Assembly (NCBI RefSeq): GCF_002335745.1
Contig: NZ_NIST01000001.1
Location: 1,584,039 to 1,648,038 of the forward strand
Direction of reading: 5' to 3'
DNA from: Evansella halocellulosilytica
Lineage (GTDB): Bacteria > Bacillota > Bacilli > Bacillales > Salisediminibacteriaceae
Length of the DNA: 64,000 bases
In this document: positions 19,409-26,425 of the stretch, piece after piece
Layout of the letters: each line of letters starts with the position of its first letter
Numbering within the stretch: the stretch's first letter is position 1
Position numbers and translations under genes: made by a program
The notes under the pieces: generated by a model
What the model was told of the DNA's origin: nothing
Databases searched by the model: none
What the model saw: only the letters and a program-made list of their open reading frames with translations

Positions 19409-19972
19409 TTACTTCTTTAACAGAGAAGGAATAACATTTGAAATAACTCTTAAAGGTTCCCCATCCTTTCTAGTTAAACATATAACTAAAGCCCCTTGAA
19501 TCATGGCATTCACCGTCATCGCAACTTCATATGCAACAGCTTTCTCATACCCGTTATCGAGAAGTTTTTCTGCAAATATTTTATGCCAACTTTCAAATAC
19601 ACTTTGGCATGTTTTCCTTAGGTTATCACTTATATCTGAGGTCTCAAGGACAATTGCAGCAATTGGGACCCCCTGGAAATAGTTATCTTTATCAAATCGC
19701 TCAGCACTGTCCAGGATGTAATTTTGAATGGCTTCTGTCGGGTCAGAATAATAGTTTAGTTTTTCTTTAATGAAATCAGATACACTTTGCTTAGTCCATT
19801 CGATTGCTTCTGTTGCTAGTTGTTCCTTACCATTTGGAAAATGATAATAGATAGAGCCTTTAGGGGCTCCACTATGTTTAATAATGTCATTTAAACCAGT
19901 ACCAAAATAACCTTTTGATTGAAGCAAATAAGCCGTTGTTTTTATCATATCTTCGCGTGAATTTCTTTTCAT
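19409..19972 (-). CDS. TetR/AcrR family regulator (LmrA/YxaF-like)
   Basis: 187 residues with an N-terminal TetR helix-turn-helix (LNDIIKHSGAPKGSIYYHF, about 27-45) and a C-terminal ligand domain containing 'GVPIAAIVLETSD', like LmrA/YxaF regulators. It lies upstream of, and in the same direction as, the purine nucleoside operon. Palindromic sites lie on both sides of the gene. It probably represses the salvage operon and itself, with an unknown inducer. An AAAGGA RBS precedes ATG 19972. Confidence 0.85.
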   Translation of the reverse strand: MKRNSREDMIKTTAYLLQSKGYFGTGLNDIIKHSGAPKGSIYYHFPNGKEQLATEAIEWTKQSVSDFIKEKLNYYSDPTEAIQNYILDSAERFDKDNYFQGVPIAAIVLETSDISDNLRKTCQSVFESWHKIFAEKLLDNGYEKAVAYEVAMTVNAMIQGALVICLTRKDGEPLRVISNVIPSLLKK

Positions 19973-19996
19973 GTGTCTATGTCCTTTCTAAAAATA

Positions 19997-20012
19997 TATC
20001 AGTCAGTCTACA
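19997..20012. promoter_or_regulatory. second, imperfect TetR-type site upstream of tetR
   Basis: On the minus strand TGTAGACTGACTGATA shares the TGTAGAC half-site with the perfect palindrome but is degenerate in the other half. It lies 25 bp upstream of the TetR start, consistent with autoregulation. Confidence 0.5.
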
Positions 20013-20025
20013 TATTTATCGTAAT

Positions 20026-20679
20026 ATGAAAAAACAAAAAAGTAAAGAGTATTCAGAAAAAACAAATTTTTCGGGAAAAGTACAATTTGAGTTTGGCTTT
20101 GGTTTATCGTATACGGACTTTACGATAGATGCTGAAGAAGCGAAAGTAGTTAAGAGAGATAGGGAAACGTTCATTGAGATTGATGTTTCGGTAAAAAATT
20201 GTGGAACTAGTTATGCTGGAAAAGAAGTTGTTCAAGTGTATGTGGAATCCCCACAAGGAAAGTTAGGAAAACCAGCAAAAGTGTTGGCTGCATTTAAGAA
20301 AACAAAAGAATTACAAGCTGGTGAATCAGAGCACTTAACGATTAGCTTCCCTGTTCATTCTTTGGCCTTCTATGATGATGGAGGTGTGACAGGTCATCCT
20401 TCCTCTTATGTGTTAGAAGCTGGAAAGTATAACGTATTTGTAGGAAATAGTGTAAGAAATCTAGTGAACATAAATATTGGTGACATGAGCAGCTTTGAAC
20501 TAGAAGCTTTAGAAGTGGAGGAACAACTAGAAGAAGTTTTAGCGCCAACAATGTCGTTGAAACGAATGATGCCAAGTCGTCAAAAAGAAGATGGTACGTA
20601 TGAACTTACCTATGTAGATACGCCAAAACAAAAAGTTTCATTAGGAGAGAGAATAGAAATTGGAGTTAGAAGATGTTAA
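20026..20679 (+). pseudogene. C-terminal remnant of a GH3 beta-glucosidase
   Basis: The open frame begins with a short non-homologous stretch and then reads FEFGFGLSYTDF, the junction found before the fibronectin-III-like domain of glycoside hydrolase family 3 enzymes, followed by that domain (KNCGTSYAGKEVVQVYV, KVLAAFKKT, SYVLEAGKYNVFVG). Both catalytic domains are absent and no RBS is visible. The protein also stops abruptly at IGVRRC. It is a non-functional fragment left after a deletion, probably of a gene that ran rightward from the tetR side. Confidence 0.8.
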
Positions 20680-20812
20680 GTCTGGTATATCCATTGATTG
20701 GATTATGTTCAAACAAGTGAAAGGATAAAAAATTGGCTCGTCCATTAACTAACCTTGGAACGGGAACGTAAAAGAATCAAGACAAGCTAAGATTTGTTTA
20801 TGACATTTTCTA

Positions 20813-20854
20813 TTGACAGAAAATCGTGTTCATCTTAATATGAATATATGAACA
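20813..20854 (+). promoter_or_regulatory. czcD promoter with overlapping inverted repeat
   Basis: TTGACA (20813-20818) and TAATAT (20836-20841) are separated by 17 bp. Arms TGTTCAT (20827-20833) and ATGAACA (20848-20854) bracket the -10 element. ATGAACA/TGTTCAT is a common half-site of ArsR/SmtB zinc sensors, so this is the likely CzrA operator. Confidence 0.7.
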
Positions 20855-20889
20855 GTTACTCATGTATTCACATTTAAGGAGGAGAGGAC

Positions 20890-21795
20890 ATGTCTGGACA
20901 TCACCATGGCCATAGTCACGGTACGAAAAATAAGAAAAGATTAATTGCTGCGATGGCGATTATCGGAAGTTGGATGTTTGTTGAGCTTGTTGGAGCGATT
21001 TGGACCGGTAGTCTTGCTCTGCTCGCTGATGCAACTCATATGCTTAGCGATTTCTTAAATTTGCTGATTAGTTTTGTTGCGATCGTTTTCGCGACACGCG
21101 CAGCAACAAAGAAAAGAACGTTTGGTTATCACCGGTTGGAGATTCTTGCAGCACTAGCAAATGGTCTCGCTCTTATCGGTGTAAGTGTATACATTATTTA
21201 CGAAGCGATTGATCGATTTGCAAATCCATCAGTTATTCATAGCGGTCCAATGATTGTTATTGCTGCAATTGGGCTCATTGCAAATATAGGAGCACTTATC
21301 GTTTTGACAGGTGACAGCGCAAAATCGAACTTAAATATGAGAGGAGCCTATTTACATGTTCTTGGAGACACATTAGGGTCAATTTCCGCGATCGCTGCTG
21401 GGATAATCATGCTAGTGTTTCAATGGTACTGGGTTGATCCGTTATTAAGTATTCTCATTTCGATTTTAATTGCGGTGACGGCGGTCCGTCTATTAAAAGA
21501 TACTTTACATGTTCTTATGGAAGGAACACCAGATCAGGTTCATATTGATGAAGTAGAAAGTGAGTTGTTAAAAATAAAAGGGGTTACGAGTGTACATCAT
21601 TTGCACATTTGGAGCTTGTCATCAGAGGTGCACAGTTTTTCTTGTCACTTAGTATTAGATGTAACGAATATAGATCAACAACAGCAAATTACGCAACAAG
21701 TAAACGATTGGGTAAAAGATCATTTACACATTGATCGATGCACCGTTCAAGTGGAAACGAGTGCTAACTATGCGTGCCAGCACGTTTCTATATAA
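20890..21795 (+). CDS. czcD: cation diffusion facilitator (Zn/Co/Cd exporter)
   Basis: 301 residues. A His-rich N-terminus (HHHGHSHG) is followed by six membrane helices. The metal site is in helix 2 (LADATHMLSD, with D47, H50 and D54) and in helix 5 (HVLGDTLGS), then a cytosolic ferredoxin-like domain (VHHLHIWSLSSEVHSFSCHL). This is the CzcD subgroup that exchanges Zn2+ for H+ or K+. RBS AAGGAGGAG precedes the ATG. The overlapping operator and the CzrA-like gene 1.1 kb downstream indicate metal-induced expression. Confidence 0.93.
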   Translation: MSGHHHGHSHGTKNKKRLIAAMAIIGSWMFVELVGAIWTGSLALLADATHMLSDFLNLLISFVAIVFATRAATKKRTFGYHRLEILAALANGLALIGVSVYIIYEAIDRFANPSVIHSGPMIVIAAIGLIANIGALIVLTGDSAKSNLNMRGAYLHVLGDTLGSISAIAAGIIMLVFQWYWVDPLLSILISILIAVTAVRLLKDTLHVLMEGTPDQVHIDEVESELLKIKGVTSVHHLHIWSLSSEVHSFSCHLVLDVTNIDQQQQITQQVNDWVKDHLHIDRCTVQVETSANYACQHVSI

Positions 21796-21821
21796 AAAAT
21801 ACGATCAGCCAGTCCCCACTG

Positions 21822-21928
21822 ATTATATTCTTTGTAAACGACAGGCTCTGCTTGTGTGAATATAAACCTTTAAGGGTTGTATTCGTGAGATCTCTTTAAA
21901 AATAACGAAGAGTGTGGAAGGTATACTG
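21822..21928. repeat. dispersed 107-bp repeat, copy A
   Basis: Gap-free match to 63309-63415 with about 12 differences over 107 bases, sharing blocks such as TATTCTTTGTAAAC, ACAGGCTCTGC, TTGTATTCGTGAGAT and TGGAAGGTATACTG. Both copies are in the same orientation and are followed by structured repeats, so this is an intergenic element of the genome. Confidence 0.85.
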
Positions 21929-21992
21929 TGCTTCATCCTCTTCTAGTATATTCGAGGTTGTGAATGCGTCGAAAGCGCTTGACTGCTTTTCC

Positions 21993-22812
21993 TACCGTCA
22001 AGGGACTCAAAATCTTCTCTTGACGGTGTCCTATGACTGCTTTTCCTACCGTCAAGGATCACGAAATCTTCTCTTGACGGTGTCCTATGACTGCTTTTCC
22101 TACCGTCAAGGATCACGAAATCTTCTCTTGACGGTACTTTTTCTACTTCTCCTACCGTCAAGGGTCATGAAATCTTCTCTTGACGGTACATTTACTGCTT
22201 TTCCAACCGTCAAGGGTCACGAAATCTTCTCTTGACGGTCCTATGACTGATTTTCGTACCGTCAAGGGACTCGAAACCTTCTCTTGACGGTGCTTTTTCT
22301 GTTTTTCGTACCGTCAAGGAACTCATAATCTTCTCTTGGCGGTCCATTTACTGCTTTTCCGACCGTCAAGGGCCACGAAATCTTCCCTTGACGGTCCATT
22401 TTCTTCTTTTCCTACCGTCAAGGAACTCTGAATCTTCTCTTGACGGTCCATTTACTGCTTTTCCGACCGTCAAGGGACTCGAAATCTACTCTTGGCGGTC
22501 CTATGACTGCTTTTCCGACCGTCAAGGGACTCAAAATCTTCTCTTGGCGGTCCATATTCTGCTTTTCCGACCGTCAAGGGTCACGAAATCTTCCCTTGGC
22601 GGTCCTATGACTGTCTTTCTGACCGTCAAGGGACTCAGAATCTTCTCTTGGCGGTCCTATGACTGTCTTTCTGACCGTCAAGGAACTCAGAATCTTCTCT
22701 TGGCGGTCCATTATCAGCTTTTCCTACCGTCAAGGAACTCTGAATCTCCTCTTGGCGGTCTTATGACTGTCTTTCCGACCGTCAAGGGACTCGAAATCTT
22801 CTCTTGACGGTC
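21993..22812 (+). repeat. 16 tandem hairpin repeats (50-54 bp period)
   Basis: Sixteen units each hold an inverted repeat with arms ACCGTCAAG and CTTG(A/G)CGGT, 9-10 bp, around a roughly 18-nt loop of the type 'GGACTCGAAATCTTCT'. Units are joined by a conserved 16-18 bp linker (CTATGACTGCTTTTCC type). First arms start at 21994, 22048, 22102, 22154, 22206 and so on. In seven units (7 and 10-15) the right arm has G for A, which keeps pairing as G-U in a plus-strand RNA. Open frames across the array are by-products of the repeat. It is not a CRISPR, because the linkers are conserved. Confidence 0.9.
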
Positions 22813-22850
22813 CATATTCTGCTTTTCCTATACTAATGAACGTTTAGACT

Positions 22851-22873
22851 TTTCCATTTAATATCGATATAAT
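22851..22873 (+). promoter_or_regulatory. probable czrA promoter
   Basis: TATAAT at 22868-22873 has a weak -35 (TAGACT, 17 bp upstream). It lies 54 bp before the TTG start, right after the hairpin array. Confidence 0.45.
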
Positions 22874-22926
22874 AACAATACGAACGTTGTCTAAATTTAG
22901 CTATCGGAAAATGAGGGGGAACGGAA

Positions 22927-23235
22927 TTGGAGAAACATAATCACCATTTTTTAAAGGAAGATACGATCCATCACGTCGTATCGATGTTCCGAGCAATCGC
23001 AGATCCAACACGTCTAAAGCTTCTTCATTTATTGTCAGAGGAAGAATGCTCCGTCAATCATATTGCCGAAATTCTAGACATGAGCCAGTCCGCGATCTCT
23101 CATCAACTACGAACGCTTCGTCAGGCAAATTTGGTACGTGCCCGTCGAGAAGGACAACATATATACTATAGCTGTATTGATGAACATGTCATTACACTCA
23201 TTGACCAAGCGATTACGCATGCTGAGCATGAATGA
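22927..23235 (+). CDS. czrA: ArsR/SmtB metal sensor (CzrA-like)
   Basis: 102 residues with the ArsR winged-helix core (SVNHIAEILDMSQSAISHQL) and a C-terminal helix bearing D85, H87, H98 and H101. This is exactly the DxH-x10-HxxH alpha-5 zinc site of CzrA. It should repress the CDF exporter until Zn2+ or Co2+ binds. The start is TTG 22927, 9 bp after GAGGGG. It is unusual that about 1.1 kb with the hairpin array separates it from czcD, since these genes normally abut. Confidence 0.9.
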   Translation: MEKHNHHFLKEDTIHHVVSMFRAIADPTRLKLLHLLSEEECSVNHIAEILDMSQSAISHQLRTLRQANLVRARREGQHIYYSCIDEHVITLIDQAITHAEHE

Positions 23236-23274
23236 GTATATAAAAAAGAAAAATTGAATACTTACGAGCGGCTT

Positions 23275-23313
23275 CTCATAAGTTCACAAAACTTATGAGG
23301 AGTTTCTTTTTTT
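23275..23313 (+). terminator. intrinsic terminator after czrA
   Basis: Ten-bp stem CTCATAAGTT/AACTTATGAG with a 5-nt loop, followed shortly by a seven-base T run. Confidence 0.9.
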
Positions 23314-23467
23314 CAGTGAAGGTACACGTTTTACCATGTTTAGAAATAGCATTTCACTTCATTTGGTAACTTGGATCTATTAACTTCCAGGTCGGATTCT
23401 AAATTCTTTATCTTATCTTTACATGTTCCTGTTATAATTTTTGCGATTAAGCCAAACTAATTGGAGG

Positions 23468-23626
23468 GATCGTTTTTATCAAAGTGAGAAAAATCAGCGT
23501 TCGAAAGAAGGGACAGGACTAGGACTTGCTATCTCTAATAATATTTTAAAATTACATGACGTAGAATATGGGGTACGTAATACGGAAAATAGTGTATGTT
23601 TTTATTTTTATTTATATAAAAAGTAA
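23468..23626 (+). pseudogene. C-terminal remnant of a sensor histidine kinase
   Basis: The frame reads DRFYQSEKNQ, then EGTGLGLAISNNILKLH and a final VCFYFYL. This is the G2-box end of a HATPase_c domain of the small Bacillus kinases that end in 'GVxFxFxL'. Everything upstream (sensor, DHp, N and G1 boxes) is missing. It is a dead fragment of about 52 codons between two terminators. Confidence 0.75.
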
Positions 23627-23641
23627 ATAAGTCAAAGAGAA

Positions 23642-23689
23642 AGTCATCTAGCAATTGATCTTAAATTCATGCAGTTAGATGGCTTTTTT
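23642..23689 (+). terminator. terminator after kinase remnant
   Basis: AGTCATCTA/TAGATGGCT arms (one G-U) with a long loop and a T6 tract. It is probably the original terminator of the lost two-component operon. Confidence 0.6.
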
Positions 23690-23841
23690 GTTATATTTAA
23701 AAGTGCTGTTTATTTGTTTTTAACGTTATAAGATCTTTAATTAATATTCACTCTATCATTATCTTATCTTCATTTCATCCATTTACTCTATCATCATGAC
23801 CAAATCATCATAGCGGTAAAAGTGAAAGGAATGTAAGATAA

Positions 23842-24692
23842 TTGGTTAAAAAAATTCAGTTTATCATTATTTGTGTATTAGTAGTTTTACTGTTTTTTGT
23901 AGTTTTAGATCGAAATAAAAAATATCGACTAACTCGACGCACAAGTCTTAGAAATGAATGAAGAAGGAGTAGAAGACTCTATAGAGGAGACGGGAGAAAA
24001 AGAAGAGAAAATTGCCGGGGATAATGTTGAAGCATCAATGAATGAAGAGGTTAATGGAAAAACGGTTTACTTAACTTTTGATGATGGACCTAGTTCAGCG
24101 TCAATTGAGATTTTGGACATTCTCGATCAGTTTGATGCAAAAGCAACATTTTTTATGCTTGAACCAGAAATGAGAACACACCCAGACATCGTGAATCGGA
24201 CGGTTAAGGACGGACATGCGGTTGCATTACACTGTGTCACTCATGATAGAGATAAAATTATTTTACCAATCAGAGCAGTCTGCATTAGATGAAATGAAGA
24301 CGGTTCAAGAAACACTAGAAAAACATCTCAGGTGTTCAATCGTATTTGATTCGCACACCTTATGGTAGCATACCTTACTTAACCAATTCTTTTAGAGAAG
24401 TTTTAGGTAATAATGGATTTAAATTATGGGATTGGAATATAGACAGTGATGATTGGAATTTATCAGATGGCGAATATGTAAAGAATGTAATTTCACAAAT
24501 TGAAAAACTAGATAAAGTCGGGGAAACTCCTATATCCTAATGCATGATCAAGAGGAAACAGCGAATCATCCATCTATTTTATTAAGTTACTTACAAGAAC
24601 ATAGGTATCAGACAAAAATAATAGATGAACATATAGAACCTTATAACTTTAAGTGTTATGATCGTTGTTATCGTGTCGGTGAAAGAAATTAA
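23842..24692 (+). pseudogene. polysaccharide deacetylase (NodB) gene broken by about four frameshifts
   Basis: A TTG start gives a membrane anchor (FIIICVLVVLLFFVVL). After a frameshift near 23945 the sequence continues in another frame with TFDDGPSS (motif 1) and HCVTHD (motif 2). The frame changes again near 24262 (to YQSEQSALDEMKTV), near 24325 (to SGVQSYLIRTPYGS, motif 3) and near 24537 (to LMHDQEETANHPS), ending CYRVGERN. The intact ancestor would be a membrane-anchored peptidoglycan or polysaccharide N-deacetylase of about 280 residues. Multiple independent lesions show an old loss. Confidence 0.85.
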
Positions 24693-24736
24693 GTAACCTA
24701 TGGATATGAAAAGAAGAATCGTAGATAAGTGAGGGA

Positions 24737-25792
24737 ATGACATTGAGGAAAAGAAGATCAAAAATGAAAAGATGGAAAAAAATGATCCTTTCATTCGTAT
24801 TACTATTGTTCATCACGGTCATTGGGTATAGTACGTATTTATTTATGAATGTATATGGGGCAACGAAAGAAGCTCATGTAGAGATAGAACGTGAAGATAA
24901 TAAGTCAGAGCTTCGAGAAGAAGAAGTGACCATCGGTGATGATCCGATATCCATTTTGTTAATGGGGATCGAGGATTACGAAACGAACGGTCAAAATGGT
25001 CGTGCAGATACACTCATTGTTGTCACACTAAACCCACGTACTGAGCAAATGACAATGACAACTGTACCACGTGACACAAGAATGGAATTTACTGCCGTTG
25101 AAGCAGGACAATATGCAGGTTTCCATAAGATTAATGCAGCATATACGTATGGATCGATTACTGGATATGGTGAAGAAAAACTTACGATCGAAAAAGTAGA
25201 GCAATTGCTTGATATTCCAATTGATGAATATGTCGCTGTTAATTTTGATGGATTTAGAGATATTGTGGATGCACTAGGTGGAGTCACAGTTGATATTAAA
25301 CAGCCGTTTTATGAAAAGAATTTCTATGTTAGTGGTGAGCACTTCTATTTTGAAGAAGGAGAAAGTTTATTAAATGGGGAAGAAGCTTTGGCGTTTGTAA
25401 GAATGAGAAAACATGAAGCAAATGCTAACTATTCTCGTGATGAAAGGCAGAGTCAATTTATCGAAGCAACGATTGATGAGGCGATTTCAACAGGAACACT
25501 TTTTAAAATGGGAGAAATCACAAATATTTTAGGTGAAAATGTAAAAACAAGCTTTAGTCCGAAAGAGATTTTCGATTTACAGCAAAGCTATTCTTCCATC
25601 AATACATCTGGAATCAAAACGTTTGAAATAGATGGACAAGATGAAATCAGGGACAATATCTATTATTTCATCCCAAATGAAATGGACTTACATAAAGTAT
25701 CAGAGCAATTAAAGCAAGAACTGGAATTGTCAATCGACAATGAAGAACCAAGCGCTGTGAATGATCAGAATATGGAAGTTGAAAGGAATTAG
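24737..25792 (+). CDS. LytR-CpsA-Psr (LCP) family phosphotransferase
   Basis: 351 residues: a basic cytosolic start, one membrane helix (about 16-36), and an extracytoplasmic LCP domain. Visible motifs are 'ISILLMGIE', 'RADTLIVVTLNP', 'TVPRDTRM', 'KINAAYTYG' and 'FVRMRKHE...RDERQ'. LCP enzymes attach teichoic acids or other anionic glycopolymers from undecaprenyl carriers to peptidoglycan. The start region has GTGAGGGA upstream. It follows the broken deacetylase, so a former cell-wall pair has been reduced to one gene. Confidence 0.92.
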   Translation: MTLRKRRSKMKRWKKMILSFVLLLFITVIGYSTYLFMNVYGATKEAHVEIEREDNKSELREEEVTIGDDPISILLMGIEDYETNGQNGRADTLIVVTLNPRTEQMTMTTVPRDTRMEFTAVEAGQYAGFHKINAAYTYGSITGYGEEKLTIEKVEQLLDIPIDEYVAVNFDGFRDIVDALGGVTVDIKQPFYEKNFYVSGEHFYFEEGESLLNGEEALAFVRMRKHEANANYSRDERQSQFIEATIDEAISTGTLFKMGEITNILGENVKTSFSPKEIFDLQQSYSSINTSGIKTFEIDGQDEIRDNIYYFIPNEMDLHKVSEQLKQELELSIDNEEPSAVNDQNMEVERN

Positions 25793-25800
25793 ACCGACAA

Positions 25801-26036
25801 GATTTTTGCTGCAGTTCAGCTGGAATCTATCATATTATTAACCACGAAGAATCGATGGATATATTAGATGTAAAAATGAAAGAGGTGTGTGGTACAGGCT
25901 CTCAATCGATTGTAAAGACAAACCTTGGATGTATGTTGCAAATAATCTCGGAATAGAACGTGCTTGAGTGAGCAACTCCATGGATACCGTATATCTCGTT
26001 GATCTATTATTGGAGGCCGATCAACAACATAAGTAA
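25801..26036 (+). pseudogene. C-terminal remnant of glycolate oxidase Fe-S subunit (GlcF)
   Basis: One frame reads DFCCSSAGIYHIINHEESMD through KTNLGCMLQ, the second cysteine-rich region of GlcF-type proteins (CCGSAGIY and NPGCMLQL in relatives). A one-base shift leads to LGIERA, a TGA stop, then VSNSMDTVYLVDLLLEADQQ, which matches the usual GlcF C-terminus. One frameshift plus one stop and loss of about 80% of the gene show a relic. Confidence 0.7.
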
Positions 26037-26202
26037 ACCTATTTCTAGAGCAACTCTAGTTTTCCTAATTCTTAGTTTTATAAGTTTCAGCAATTATGAA
26101 AGTGTGTCCCTCTATCATTGTTGTGTATTTGTCCTAAATCCTCTTTTCATAGCAGTAGTAAGAGGGGGGATAAATTCACAGTAAAATAGTCGCAAGAAAA
26201 AT

Positions 26203-26231
26203 TTGACAAATGAGTTTAATTATAGTATTCT
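26203..26231 (+). promoter_or_regulatory. tracrRNA promoter
   Basis: TTGACA (26203-26208), 17-bp spacer, TATTCT (26226-26231). The expected start at about 26238 coincides with the first base of the anti-repeat. Confidence 0.8.
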
Positions 26232-26237
26232 AAACTT

Positions 26238-26362
26238 GTCTCATACAACCAACGGGTTGTATATCCACTTAAAACTACAGGATCTACTAAAACAAGGCCA
26301 ATGTGCCGGAATTGATCCAGTAGGATCCAAAAAAGGAACTACCTTAGGTAGTTCCTTTTTTC
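26238..26362 (+). ncRNA. tracrRNA of the type II-A CRISPR system
   Basis: The plus strand carries an anti-repeat in three parts: GTCTCATA (26238-26245), then TATCCACTTAAAACTACAG (26262-26280), then TACTAAAAC (26285-26293). Together these are complementary to the CRISPR repeat, with 19 and 9 bp perfect blocks and a GATC bulge. A 16-nt insertion in the anti-repeat folds by itself as ACAACC-AACG-GGTTGT. Downstream follow AAGGC...GCC, GATCC-AGTA-GGATC and the terminator stem AAGGAACTACC/GGTAGTTCCTT plus T6. The CTACTAAAACAAGG block resembles the S. aureus tracrRNA. Confidence 0.92.
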
Positions 26363-26425
26363 TATAAAAAAATCCAGAAATATGTTACAATTTTCCTATA
26401 ATAGCCATTATATGGAGGTGCTTTT

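Noticed and set aside
21912-22807. Open frames with repeated 'CFSYRQG' and 'LLLTV' motifs
   Set aside because: They arise from the tandem hairpin array; there is no RBS, the frame changes with unit length, and the product has no sensible composition.
21993-22812. CRISPR array
   Set aside because: The segments between the arms are conserved loops and linkers, not unique spacers, and each unit is itself an inverted repeat.
25999-26184. 61-codon frame upstream of the tracrRNA promoter
   Set aside because: It partly overlaps the GlcF remnant, has no RBS and no recognisable sequence.
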